DNA of 64,000 nt from JAICSD01 sp963836665 (lineage in GTDB: Bacteria > Acidobacteriota > Vicinamibacteria > Vicinamibacterales > 2-12-FULL-66-21), in assembly GCA_963836665.1 (NCBI GenBank), contig CAWIKL010000001.1:2914001-2978000 (forward strand), read 5' to 3'. Positions 34,916 through 42,589 of the stretch are shown here, in pieces. Made by a program: the position numbers and the translations under genes. The notes below the pieces were generated by a model. The model saw only the letters and a list, made by a program, of their open reading frames with translations. It searched no databases and was not told the origin of the DNA. Each line of letters begins with the position of its first letter. Position 1 is the first letter of the stretch.

Positions 34916-36109
34916 TCACCGGAGGAGGTCGCGCGCGGACTGTAGCACGTCTGCCGCAGGGCCGGTAAGGCCGCCGCCTTGCGCCAACTCTGGCCGGCCG
35001 CCACCCTTGCCCCCGTGCCGTTGGACGAGCTGCTTGAGGACCGCTCCGGCGTCGACGACCGCGTCCGCCGCGCGGGCGACGACGATCGGCATCGCCGGCG
35101 GGTCGCCGACCAGCACCGCGACGTGACGCGACCGCTCCGCGATGCGGGCCGCGATGGTCTTCAGGGCAGCTGCATCCCAGCCAGGCAGCACCGCGGCAAC
35201 CAGCCTGGTGGCCCCCGCCTCAACGGCCGCGTCGGCGAGCGCGTCCGCCTCCTGCACGGCCAGTTTCCCCTGAAGGTCCTTCAACTGCCGCCGCTGCTCC
35301 TTCGATTCCCCCTGTAGGCGTTCGATCGCCGCGGGCAGTTCCGCGGGCAGCACCGAAAGGGCGCGCACGCTGCCAGCGACGACGTCGCGCAAGAGGCGGA
35401 AGCCGGTGAGCGCGCGGCCGCCGCACAGGAACGTGACCCGCAGCCCGCCGCGGAAGCGCTCGGTCGCCGCTACCGCAATGACGCCGATCGCGCCCGTCCG
35501 GGCCACGTGCGTGCCACCGCACGCGGAGAGATCGAAGTCCTGGATGTCTATCAGCCGCAGCGTGCCTTCCCGCTTCGATTCCTTGCGCAACCCCAGCGTC
35601 GCCGCTTCCTCGGCCGCTGCGTAACGGATTGCGACGGCGCGATCTTCCCAGACGATGCGGTTGGCCTCCGCTTCGGCCCGCGCCACGTCCGCCGCCGATG
35701 CCTCGCGGGCGAGATCGATCGTCGAGGACTCGGTGCCGAGATGGAAGCTCTCGGTCCGCGCACCCAGCAGGTGGTCGAACGCGGCCGACAGCACGTGTTG
35801 CCCGGTGTGCTGCTGCATGTGATCGAAGCGGCGCGTCCAGTCGATCGCGCCGTGCACCGCGTTGCCGTCCGGCAGCCGATCGATGACGTGGAGCAGGCGG
35901 CCGTCCTCCGTGTCGACGACATCGACGACGCGCCCGCCGCCGAGGGTCCCGACGTCGAACGGCTGGCCACCCGACGTCGGATAGAACGCCGTCCGATCGA
36001 GGACGATCGCCGTCTTTCCGTCGTGGGTCGTGCGTTCGACGATAGTCGCGTCGAACTCGCGGAGGTACGGGTCGTCGTAGTAGAGGCGCTCAGTCAAATC
36101 CGGGTTCAT
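34916..36109 (-). CDS. alanyl-tRNA editing protein AlaX (long form, with DHHA1 domain)
   Basis: A free-standing editing factor that hydrolyses Ser- or Gly-mischarged tRNA-Ala. The zinc site is HTGQH (H101, H105) plus CGGTH (C197, H201). The N-terminal AlaRS-like beta-barrel contains TAFYPTSGGQPFD. The C-terminal DHHA1 domain ends with GGKGGGRPELAQGGG. It lacks the aminoacylation domain of AlaRS, so it is not alaS. Its start overlaps the queC stop by 4 bases (ATGA), so it is the last gene of queE-queC-alaX. Confidence 0.92.
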   Translation of the reverse strand: MNPDLTERLYYDDPYLREFDATIVERTTHDGKTAIVLDRTAFYPTSGGQPFDVGTLGGGRVVDVVDTEDGRLLHVIDRLPDGNAVHGAIDWTRRFDHMQQHTGQHVLSAAFDHLLGARTESFHLGTESSTIDLAREASAADVARAEAEANRIVWEDRAVAIRYAAAEEAATLGLRKESKREGTLRLIDIQDFDLSACGGTHVARTGAIGVIAVAATERFRGGLRVTFLCGGRALTGFRLLRDVVAGSVRALSVLPAELPAAIERLQGESKEQRRQLKDLQGKLAVQEADALADAAVEAGATRLVAAVLPGWDAAALKTIAARIAERSRHVAVLVGDPPAMPIVVARAADAVVDAGAVLKQLVQRHGGKGGGRPELAQGGGLTGPAADVLQSARDLLR

Positions 36110-36786
36110 TGGTGGTTATCCGAGGCAGGATCCGCGGCCCCGGCCTCGGCGAAGCCCTTGGCGCGCAGGCGGCAGCTGTCGCAGCGGCCGCACGGCCGGC
36201 CGTCCGGAGACGGATCGTAGCAGCTCAGCGTCAGCCCGTAGTCGACGCCGAGGGCCGCGCCGCGGCGGATGATGTCGGCCTTGCTCATGTCGATCAGCGG
36301 CGCCAGTATGCGCAACGGACGTCCCTCGACGCCGGCGCGCGTGGCCAGCGCGGCGACGCGCTCGACGGCGTGCAGGTACTCGGGCCGGCAGTCGGGATAC
36401 CCGGAATAGTCGAGCGCGTTGACACCGATCACGATCGCCTCCGCGCCGACGACCTCGGCCCACGCCATGGCCAGAGACAGAAACACGGTGTTGCGCGCCG
36501 GGACGTATGTCGACGGGATGCCGGCCGCGTCGAGGGGGCGGTCCTTCGGGATGTCGCCGTCGCCGACGAGCGCGGAACCGCCGATCAATGACAGCGGTAC
36601 GTCGAGCTCCAAGTGACGAGCCACGCCGAGCGCCGACGCCACCCGGCGCGACGCGTCAATCTCGCGCGCGTGCACCTGGCCGTAGCGCACGCTCAGCGCG
36701 TACAGCGTGTATCCGTCCTGCTTGACGAGCGCGCCGGCCGTATACGAATCGAGACCGCCGCTCAAGAGAAGGACGGCTTTGCGCAT
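36106..36786 (-). CDS. queC: 7-cyano-7-deazaguanine synthase
   Basis: Converts 7-carboxy-7-deazaguanine to preQ0 with ATP and ammonia. PP-loop LLSGGLDSYTAG near residues 7-17; family block SLSMAWAE-like SLAMAWAEVVGAEAIVIGVN; zinc site in CYDPSPDGRPCGRCDSCRLR. It starts immediately after queE (no gap) and works on its product. With queA elsewhere in the window (54.8 kb), the queuosine route is partly covered; queD and queF are not seen. Confidence 0.95.
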   Translation of the reverse strand: MRKAVLLLSGGLDSYTAGALVKQDGYTLYALSVRYGQVHAREIDASRRVASALGVARHLELDVPLSLIGGSALVGDGDIPKDRPLDAAGIPSTYVPARNTVFLSLAMAWAEVVGAEAIVIGVNALDYSGYPDCRPEYLHAVERVAALATRAGVEGRPLRILAPLIDMSKADIIRRGAALGVDYGLTLSCYDPSPDGRPCGRCDSCRLRAKGFAEAGAADPASDNHQ

Positions 36787-37428
36787 CTATACGCCGCGGG
36801 TCTGCGGGTCCCAGATGTATTTGTGCGCCTGCAGCTGCAGCCGCACCGGTAGCCGGTCAGCGAGAATCCATTCCGCTAGCGGCCGGGCATGCAGCACGCC
36901 ATGCACCGGCGAGAACAACACCGCGGCGGTGTTCGCGGCGAGTCCGTACCTCGCCACGACGTCGCGCGCGAACTCGTAGTCAGCGCGGTCCTGGATGACG
37001 AACTTGACTTGGTCGGTGGCGCGGAGTCGCTCGAGGTTGGCCCAGTGGACCTTGGCCGACTCGCCGCTGGCAGGGCATTTCACGTCGATGACGCGGATGA
37101 CGCCCTGCGGTACCGCGTCCACACTGATGTGACCGCCAGTCTCGAGCATCACCGTCTGCCCCTCCTGCAACAACCGCTGCATCAACGGGTAGACGTCCTT
37201 CTGCAGCAACGGTTCGCCGCCGGTCACCTCCACCAGTTCACAGCGGTAGTCGCGGACGCGCGAGACGACGTCCTCGACCGTCATTTTGCTGCCCTCGTGG
37301 AACGCGTACGGCGTATCGCACCACGAGCAGCGCAGGTCGCAGGCCGTCAGACGCACAAAGACGCATGGCCGTCCCGAATGGGTCGACTCCCCTTGGATCG
37401 AGTGGAAGATCTCGTTGACGGTCAGCAC
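36787..37428 (-). CDS. queE: 7-carboxy-7-deazaguanine synthase (radical SAM)
   Basis: Radical-SAM enzyme that contracts 6-carboxytetrahydropterin to CDG. The [4Fe-4S] motif CDLRCSWC (CX3CX2C) is preceded by the substrate-side Ser-Gly-Arg block IQGESTHSGRPCVFVRL. ELVEVTGGEPLLQ is the SAM-binding GGE motif. 213 aa, GTG start at 37428 (cac on plus at 37426-37428). Head of queE-queC-alaX; divergent from the lipoprotein at 37499. Confidence 0.94.
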   Translation of the reverse strand: MLTVNEIFHSIQGESTHSGRPCVFVRLTACDLRCSWCDTPYAFHEGSKMTVEDVVSRVRDYRCELVEVTGGEPLLQKDVYPLMQRLLQEGQTVMLETGGHISVDAVPQGVIRVIDVKCPASGESAKVHWANLERLRATDQVKFVIQDRADYEFARDVVARYGLAANTAAVLFSPVHGVLHARPLAEWILADRLPVRLQLQAHKYIWDPQTRGV

Positions 37429-37498
37429 ACGTTTGAACCCTGTATTTTACAACGTGGCACGCCCCGAAAGGATTCGACCGGCGCGATCCCATCTGATT

Positions 37499-37927
37499 AT
37501 GCGCATCCTGACGAGATTCGCCTGTGCGGTCGTGCTGTTCACCCTCCATGCGTGCGGCAGCACACCGCCGACGGCACCGAGCCCAGGTTTCACCGGCACC
37601 TGGCAGGGCAGCTACTCCCTGCCTTCGGAGAACCCTGGCACGCTCAGCCTCGAGCTCACGCAGACGGGGCTGTCGATCATCGGCACGGCGCTGATCACGC
37701 AGAACCAGTTCGCCGACGTCCCCGCAACCTGGACCGCCACGCTGGCGACCTCTGGCGCGTCGACGACGATGCAGTTTGTGATGTCGTACTCGTTCGGCGA
37801 TCCGCCCTGTCCGGGACAGTTCAAGGGCACGCTGAATGTCTCGACGCATGTGATCGACGGCCCGTTCACCGGCGAGAACTGTACGCGGACGTTCGGCGGC
37901 ACGCTCCACGCCGAGCGGGCACCGTGA
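37499..37927 (+). CDS. small predicted lipoprotein, function unknown
   Basis: 142 aa with a lipoprotein signal (MRILTRFACAVVLFTLHAC, lipobox Cys at residue 19) followed by GSTPPTAPSPGFTGTWQGSY. The body is a beta-rich domain with repeated G-T-x-x-x-x-x patterns (GTLSLELTQTG; GTLNVSTHVIDGPF) as in lipocalin-like or META-like small lipoproteins. The ATG at 37499 is chosen because it opens the signal peptide; the frame is open further upstream. Confidence 0.7.
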   Translation: MRILTRFACAVVLFTLHACGSTPPTAPSPGFTGTWQGSYSLPSENPGTLSLELTQTGLSIIGTALITQNQFADVPATWTATLATSGASTTMQFVMSYSFGDPPCPGQFKGTLNVSTHVIDGPFTGENCTRTFGGTLHAERAP

Positions 37928-37945
37928 AGACGCTACAATGACTAG

Positions 37946-38275
37946 ATGGCCAAGGCCGTCTTTTATACCAAGCCCACCTGAACCACCTGCAAGAACGCCA
38001 GGAGTTTCCTGGACGAACAAGGCATTGCGGTCGACCAGCTCGACATCAACAGGACGCCGCCGGATCGCGCATTTCTCGAGCAGCATGTCGAGGCCGACCG
38101 CTTTCTCGATTTCGTGAGTACGCGCAGCCCGGTCTTTAAGCAACGGCCGCTGCCGAAAACGAAAAAAGAAGCGATCGACCTGATGATGGTCAACCCGAAC
38201 CTGATCAAGCGCCCGATCCTGATCCGCGGGTCAAAGGTAACGTTCGGCTTCGACAAGAAGGTGTTCGCGAAGTGA
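37946..38275 (+). CDS. ArsC/Spx-family thioredoxin-fold protein, probable selenoprotein (Sec12)
   Basis: Frame MAKAVFYTKPT-TGA-TTCKNARSFLDEQG runs on for 97 more codons to TGA at 38273-38275. In ArsC/Spx-like proteins this exact place holds the first Cys of the N-terminal redox motif (K-P-x-C-x-T-C-x-x-A), so the motif here is U-x-x-C with TGA at 37979-37981. The rest is intact and family-like: FLDFVSTRSPVFK and NPNLIKRPILIRGSKVTFGF, the latter holding the conserved RP-I/L block. A hairpin with the position of a bacterial SECIS follows (37996-38015). The alternative, a TGC-to-TGA nonsense mutation, is less likely because codon and motif position coincide and the downstream frame is undamaged. 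The next gene overlaps its stop. Confidence 0.75.
37996..38015 (+). promoter_or_regulatory. bacterial SECIS-like stem-loop after the in-frame TGA
   Basis: CCAGG (37998-38002), loop AGTTT, CCTGG (38008-38012), extended by two more pairs (CG with CG) across one bulged A at 38013. The apical loop starts 21 bases after the UGA and has G at its second position. Both agree with bacterial SECIS rules (loop about 16-37 bases after UGA, G in the first two loop bases). Confidence 0.6.
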
Positions 38276-39225
38276 GCGAGATCCGTGTCGGTACCTCCGG
38301 GTGGAGCTATCCATCAGGGGCTGGGACCTGGAACCGGATCTTCTACCCGGCAGGCGCCAAGCGCTCCGGCTCCAGGTTCGATGAACTGAGTTTCTACGCG
38401 GAGCATTTCAATACCGTTGAGGTGAACTCGAGTTTCTATCGTGTCCCTGGCGTGGACATGACCGCGGCCTGGGCGGAGCGAACTCCGGCGCACTTCGATT
38501 TTTCGTTGAAGCTGCATCAGAAGTTCACGCATCCGGAGATGTCCGCCAAGGCGACGGGCCGGGCTCCCGTTGCCCTCGATCGTCATGACGTCGACGATTT
38601 CCGCGCGGCGATTGAGCCGCTGGCGCGGACGGGCAAGCTCGGCGCGCTCCTCGCGCAGTTTCCGGCCAGCTTCCGCAACCAACCCTCGTCGCGCGCCTAT
38701 CTTGAATGGCTGCTGCGCGCGTTCCATGGTTACCCGCTCGCCGTCGAGCTGCGCCACCGCAGCTTCAGTGAAGAACCGGCCGACACAATGGCGATCCTGG
38801 CCGAGTACGGCGCGGCGCTGGTGCAGATCGATGAGCCGAAATTCCGCGACTCGATCCGGCAAAACCGGCTGGCAAACGTCAAGACGCTCTACTACATGCG
38901 GCTGCACGGCCGCAACGCGGCCGAATGGTGGGCGCATGAAAAATCCGAGGACCGCTACAACTATCTCTACTCGGCATCGGAGCTGGATCCGATCGTGACC
39001 GACGTCGAGGAGGGGTCGCGCGAGACGAAGAAGTCCTACGTCTACGCCAACAATCATTTCTCGGCAAAATCGGTGGCCAACGCTGCGACGATCAAGAACA
39101 AGCTCGGCCAGCCGCTCGACGGCGAATACACAGAGGCGTTCGTCGAGCGTTATCCGGACCTGAAGGGGCTGGTCAAGATCCTGGCGCCGGCGCCACGGAT
39201 GATCGCCTCGGATGAGCCCGGATGA
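38272..39225 (+). CDS. DUF72 domain-containing protein
   Basis: 317 aa, YecE-like TIM-barrel family of unknown activity. Family blocks: IRVGTSGWSYPSG at the start, YAEHFNTVEVNSSFYRVP, FDFSLKLHQKFTH, LGALLAQFPASF, AVELRHRSF and YMRLHGRNAAEWW. GTG start overlaps the selenoprotein stop as GTGA, so the two are translationally coupled. A DUF72 protein beside a thiol/selenol oxidoreductase is a point of interest but no functional link is known to me. Confidence 0.9.
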   Translation: MSEIRVGTSGWSYPSGAGTWNRIFYPAGAKRSGSRFDELSFYAEHFNTVEVNSSFYRVPGVDMTAAWAERTPAHFDFSLKLHQKFTHPEMSAKATGRAPVALDRHDVDDFRAAIEPLARTGKLGALLAQFPASFRNQPSSRAYLEWLLRAFHGYPLAVELRHRSFSEEPADTMAILAEYGAALVQIDEPKFRDSIRQNRLANVKTLYYMRLHGRNAAEWWAHEKSEDRYNYLYSASELDPIVTDVEEGSRETKKSYVYANNHFSAKSVANAATIKNKLGQPLDGEYTEAFVERYPDLKGLVKILAPAPRMIASDEPG

Positions 39226-39243
39226 CACCGAACCGATCGGGGT

Positions 39244-39786
39244 CTACTCGTCCTTCAAGAACGCCCGTTTGAGAATGTCGCCGCGCTGAAGCTTGGCGAC
39301 GACATCCATCCCTTTCAGCACGTGGCCGAACACGGTGTAATGGCCGTCGAGCTCTGGCGCAGCTCGGCGCAGAATGAAGAACTGGCTGTCGGCCGTGGCC
39401 GGGTCCGTGCCCGGATGCGCCATCGCGACGGCGCCGGCGAGGTGCTTCCGTTTCTTGGTCATCTCGGCGACGCCGATCGCCGCGTCCGTTCCCTGACGTC
39501 CCCACCACGATTCGCGGCTGACGTCGCGGCTCACCGGATCGCCGATCTGGACGAGAAACCCCGGCTCGGACCGGTGGAAGCGCTGCCCATTGTAGAAGTT
39601 CTTCTTCACCAGCTCGACGATCCGCGCCACGGTCTTGGGCGCTTCCTCCGGGTAGGTCTCAATCTCAATCGTCCCCTTGACGGTTTCGAGCACGAGAGTC
39701 GGACCGGCACCCGGCGACCTCTGCCCGGCCCCGGTCAACGTGGTCAACGCCACGACAACGGCGAGCGCTTTAAGCAGACTTGACAC
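39244..39786 (-). CDS. cyclophilin-type peptidyl-prolyl cis-trans isomerase, exported
   Basis: A folding helper. Signal peptide MSSLLKALAVVVALTTLTGA; then the cyclophilin fold with GTIEIETYPEEAPKTVARIV, NFYNGQRFHRSEPGFLVQIG (active-site Arg in FHR), TADSQFFILRRAAPELDGHY and YTVFGHVLKGMDVV. The usual Gln-Gly/Asp pair (IQGGD) appears as IQIGD-like VQIGDP. GTG 39786 overlaps the nth stop by 17 bases, so it follows nth in the same unit. Confidence 0.9.
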   Translation of the reverse strand: MSSLLKALAVVVALTTLTGAGQRSPGAGPTLVLETVKGTIEIETYPEEAPKTVARIVELVKKNFYNGQRFHRSEPGFLVQIGDPVSRDVSRESWWGRQGTDAAIGVAEMTKKRKHLAGAVAMAHPGTDPATADSQFFILRRAAPELDGHYTVFGHVLKGMDVVAKLQRGDILKRAFLKDE

Positions 39787-40453
39787 GCGTACCTACCTTC
39801 GTGACACCAAGTTTCGGACAGACGTCCGCGAGCACGCACTGCGGGCAGAGAGGATACACCGGACGGCAGACGTTCTGCCCCCACGTCACGAGGTAGAGGT
39901 TGATCAGCGGCCACCAGCGCCGCGGTGTGGTGCGGTAGAGCGCCTGCTCGGTTTCCACGGGGGCCTTTGTGCGCACCCAGCCCAACCGGTTCGAGATGCG
40001 GTGCACGTGGGTGTCGACGCAGATGTTGTCCGGACTGCGATGCGCCAGAATCAGCACCAGGTTCGCCGTCTTGCGCCCGACGCCCGGCAGGGTCAGCAGC
40101 TCCTCCATCGTCGGGGGCACGTTTCCGCCGAATCGTTCCATCAGTTGACGGCACGTCTCCTTCACGTGTACGGCCTTAGTGCGGTAGAAGCTGACCGGGT
40201 AGATGAGACGGCGGATCCGCGCCGGCGTCAGCCTGGCGATTGAGGCGGGGGTTCGCGCGACGCGAAACAAACGCCCCGACGCAGCGGCGGTCACCGCGTC
40301 CTTCGTTTGTGCCGACAACATCGTGGCCACGAGCACCCGGAACGGATCGTCCTGCTGCTCCTTCGCGATCTTCTCGACCGCTGGCTCGTCGAAGCCATCG
40401 ATCGTCCTGGCCAGTCTCCGCATGACCGTGTCGACGCGCGCACCGCCAGGCAT
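39770..40453 (-). CDS. nth: endonuclease III (DNA glycosylase/AP lyase)
   Basis: Removes oxidised pyrimidines and nicks the abasic site. Helix-hairpin-helix LPGVGRKTANLVL carries catalytic K128; catalytic D147 is in VDTHVHR; the [4Fe-4S] cluster cysteines are C196, C203, C206 and C212 (CX6CX2CX5C). All catalytic and cluster residues are present. It begins directly after the D-2-hydroxyacid dehydrogenase gene ends. Confidence 0.96.
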   Translation of the reverse strand: MPGGARVDTVMRRLARTIDGFDEPAVEKIAKEQQDDPFRVLVATMLSAQTKDAVTAAASGRLFRVARTPASIARLTPARIRRLIYPVSFYRTKAVHVKETCRQLMERFGGNVPPTMEELLTLPGVGRKTANLVLILAHRSPDNICVDTHVHRISNRLGWVRTKAPVETEQALYRTTPRRWWPLINLYLVTWGQNVCRPVYPLCPQCVLADVCPKLGVTKVGTRVKSA

Positions 40454-41431
40454 CTACGGGATCGGCGTGACCGGCGGCTGACCGGCGAGGACGGCGAGCA
40501 CGTTACGCACCGCCAGCGCCGCCATGGCGCTCCGTGTCTCGCGCGTGGCGCTGCCGAGGTGCGGCACGAGCAGGACGTTCTCGAACGTCAGCAGGCCCGG
40601 ATGCACCGCGGGCTCCTGTTCGAACACGTCGAGCGCCGCGCCGGCGATGAGCCGCTCGGTGAGCGCCCAGACCAGCGCGTCTTCGTCGACGACCGTGCCG
40701 CGCGCGGTGTTGACCAGGAACGCCGACCGCTTCATGCGCGCCAGCGCCTTGCGATCGATCATGTGCCGTGTCGCGACGGAGCCCGGGACGTGCAGCGAGA
40801 CGACGTCGGCGCTGACCAGCACCTCGTCGATGCTCGCGCTCGGCGCCCCGGCCGCCTGGCCGATCGCTCCTTTGCGCTCGCCAGCCGGCAACTGGCCGGC
40901 ACTCCGCCGTGCGAACACGGGCGTCATGCCGAACGCCGCAGCCCGGGCCGCCACGGCGCGGCCGATGCGGCCGCCGCCGATGATGCCGAGCTGCTTGCCG
41001 CGCAACTCCGTCCCGAGCATGAAGTCGAACGTCCACCCCTTCCACCCGCCGGCGCGGATCAGGCGATCACCTTCGGCGACGCGCCGCACCAGAGCGAGAA
41101 TCAGGGCCCAGGTGAGCTCCGCTGTCGCCTCGGTGAGCACGTCGGGCGTGTTCGTCGCGACCACGCCATGGCGCCGCACTGCCGGCAGGTCGATGTTGTC
41201 GTAGCCGACGGCAATGTTGGCGACGATCTTCAGTCGTGATCCGGCCTCGAGCACTTCGTCGTCGACGCGGTCGGTGAGGACGCAGAGGAGCGCGTCCTTG
41301 TCGGCCACCCGCGCGAGCAACTCGTGGCGCGGAATCGCCTCGTCACCCGGCCAGACGTCGAGATCGTGCTGCGCGTGCAGCGGCGCGAGGACCGTCGAAG
41401 GAACCCGTCGGGTGAGGAGAACCGAGGCCAC
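40454..41431 (-). CDS. D-2-hydroxyacid dehydrogenase (glyoxylate reductase/D-glycerate dehydrogenase type)
   Basis: NAD(P)-dependent reductase of 2-oxoacids. Rossmann loop GGGRIGRAVAARAAAFGM; catalytic Arg in VNTARGTVVDE, Glu in FEQEPAVHPGLL, His in PHLGSATRETR. Length 325 aa is normal. It is the last gene of the microcompartment run (41468-43754), so it may reduce a 2-oxoacid or recycle NADH for the aldolase pathway; there is no obvious encapsulation peptide at either end. A purine-rich repeat lies just upstream of its start. Confidence 0.88.
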   Translation of the reverse strand: MASVLLTRRVPSTVLAPLHAQHDLDVWPGDEAIPRHELLARVADKDALLCVLTDRVDDEVLEAGSRLKIVANIAVGYDNIDLPAVRRHGVVATNTPDVLTEATAELTWALILALVRRVAEGDRLIRAGGWKGWTFDFMLGTELRGKQLGIIGGGRIGRAVAARAAAFGMTPVFARRSAGQLPAGERKGAIGQAAGAPSASIDEVLVSADVVSLHVPGSVATRHMIDRKALARMKRSAFLVNTARGTVVDEDALVWALTERLIAGAALDVFEQEPAVHPGLLTFENVLLVPHLGSATRETRSAMAALAVRNVLAVLAGQPPVTPIP

Positions 41432-41467
41432 TTCCCGTCTTCCAGCCTTCCGTCTTCCAGTCTTCGG
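41432..41467. repeat. short imperfect repeat before the dehydrogenase
   Basis: On plus the stretch reads as repeated CGTCTTCCAG/CCTTCCGTCTTCCAG units with almost pure pyrimidine. It fills the gap between the Cys-rich mini-gene and the dehydrogenase. It resembles dispersed low-complexity intergenic repeats rather than a regulatory site. Confidence 0.45.
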
Positions 41468-41689
41468 TCAGTGCCCGTGCGACAGGCAGTAACCGCAGTG
41501 ATTGCAGCGGACGTCTGGCTCGATGACGCAGGACCCGTCGGAGGTGGGGGCCAGGTTGTACTTGAAATTACCCGCGAACGACGCCGGATCGACCAGCCTC
41601 GACGAGTCGAACCCGGGAGGTTGCGCGCCTCGCGCCTCGATGCGCGCGATCGCGTCGCGGACGAGCGTACGCAACGCGTCCTCGTTCAC
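41468..41689 (-). CDS. Cys-rich mini-protein of the microcompartment locus
   Basis: 73 aa, not recognised. The N-terminus NEDALRTLVRDAIARIEARG is a short amphipathic helix of the kind used as an encapsulation peptide for microcompartment cargo. A Pro/Gly linker follows, then C54, C62, C65 and C68 (CX7CX2CX2C) with H64, H71 and H73: enough ligands for a [4Fe-4S] cluster or a zinc site. The ATG at 41689 overlaps the EutN stop by 4 bases, so it is co-translated with shell genes. Possibly a redox cargo or a small scaffold. Confidence 0.65.
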   Translation of the reverse strand: MNEDALRTLVRDAIARIEARGAQPPGFDSSRLVDPASFAGNFKYNLAPTSDGSCVIEPDVRCNHCGYCLSHGH

Positions 41690-41958
41690 GCCGTCACCTC
41701 GACGGCATCGACGATGCCGATGATCGCGGCGTCGACGGCGGCGGCTTTCTTGCCGAGCGCCTCGCCGGCCGCTTTGCCCTCGATCACCACCAGCACCTTC
41801 TCGCCGATGCCGGCACCGACTGAGTCGATGGCGAGCAGGGCCGCCCCTTTCGGTTGATCGTCGAGCGTCAGCGGCTGGACCAGCAGCAGCTTGGCCCCTT
41901 CGAGCTTAGGGTTCTTCTGTGTGGCGACGACGGTGCCGACGACCCGGGCGATTTGCAT
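41686..41958 (-). CDS. BMC-P (EutN/CcmL family) vertex protein 1
   Basis: 90-aa pentamer-forming protein that caps the corners of a bacterial microcompartment shell. Family features: MQIARVVGTVVATQKNPKLEG, LLLVQPL, LLAIDSVGAGIGEKVLVV, DAAIIGIVDAVEV. It overlaps the Cys-rich mini-gene. Three BMC-P copies are present; they share the core but differ in the variable loop after the GAGIGE motif. Confidence 0.93.
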   Translation of the reverse strand: MQIARVVGTVVATQKNPKLEGAKLLLVQPLTLDDQPKGAALLAIDSVGAGIGEKVLVVIEGKAAGEALGKKAAAVDAAIIGIVDAVEVTA

Positions 41959-41983
41959 GTGCAGCTATCAGCTCTCGCGTCTG

Positions 41984-42250
41984 TCAGGCCATGTCCCAGC
42001 GATCGACGATACCGACGATCGAGGCGTCCGTCGGGGGCTCAGCCGGGTAGAACGGGAAAGCGGCCTCGCGGCCGCGGACAAAAAACACGTTCTCGCCGAC
42101 GCCCGCGCCGACCGAATCGAGCGCGACGAGCGTGCGGCCGACCGCCGCGCCTGACGGCGAGAGCGGCTGCAGCACGAGCAGCTTCATCCCGGTCAGGTTG
42201 GCGTCCTTCACCGTCGAGACGACCTCGCCGAGCACTCTCGCCAGCTGCAT
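41984..42250 (-). CDS. BMC-P (EutN/CcmL family) vertex protein 2
   Basis: 88 aa. Same fold as its neighbours (MQLARVLGEVVSTVKDANLT; LVALDSVGAGVGENVFFV; DASIVGIVDRWDM) but with an aromatic-rich loop FPFYPAE in place of the Ala/Lys-rich loop of copy 1. 25 bases separate it from copy 1. Mixed pentamers or distinct vertices are possible. Confidence 0.93.
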   Translation of the reverse strand: MQLARVLGEVVSTVKDANLTGMKLLVLQPLSPSGAAVGRTLVALDSVGAGVGENVFFVRGREAAFPFYPAEPPTDASIVGIVDRWDMA

Positions 42251-42251
42251 G

Positions 42252-42521
42252 TCAGTCGTGCACCTCGACAGCGTCGACGATGCCGACGATGGCGGCGTCG
42301 ACGGGACAGTCTTTCAGGCCGAAGGCCATGCGGGCCGAACTGCCGCTGACGATCAGCACCGTTTCGCCGAAACCCGCGTCGACGGTATCGATGGCGACGA
42401 GGTAGTTGCCGTCGGCCTTGCCGCTCGGATCCACGGGGCGGGCGATGAGGAGCTTGCTGCTGACCAGCCGCTCGTCCTTGCGCGTGGCGACGACGGTGCC
42501 GACGACCTTGGCGAGAATCAT
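42252..42521 (-). CDS. BMC-P (EutN/CcmL family) vertex protein 3
   Basis: 89 aa (MILAKVVGTVVATRKDERLV; LVAIDTVDAGFGETVLIV; DAAIVGIVDAVEVHD). One base from copy 2. It is the first gene after the hairpin that separates vertex genes from the facet gene, so vertex proteins may be made at lower level than BMC-H. Confidence 0.93.
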   Translation of the reverse strand: MILAKVVGTVVATRKDERLVSSKLLIARPVDPSGKADGNYLVAIDTVDAGFGETVLIVSGSSARMAFGLKDCPVDAAIVGIVDAVEVHD

Positions 42522-42559
42522 GTCAATGCCGAATGCCGAGTGGCGAAAGCCGAATAGTG

Positions 42560-42589
42560 AAAATGACGAAGGCGCGAACGCCGTTCGTC
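42560..42589 (-). terminator. UUCG-loop hairpin between BMC-H and the BMC-P genes
   Basis: Minus-strand RNA: GACGAA-C-GGCG-UUCG-CGCC-UUCGUC followed by AUUUUC. The stem is ten pairs with one bulge, closed by a UUCG tetraloop, and it overlaps the BMC-H stop codon. A partial terminator here would lower vertex (BMC-P) relative to facet (BMC-H) transcripts. Confidence 0.7.

Noticed and set aside
34916..36109. Could be a truncated alaS
   Set aside because: Starts with the editing-type beta-barrel and has a normal AlaX-L length; no class II catalytic motifs were lost, they belong to another gene.
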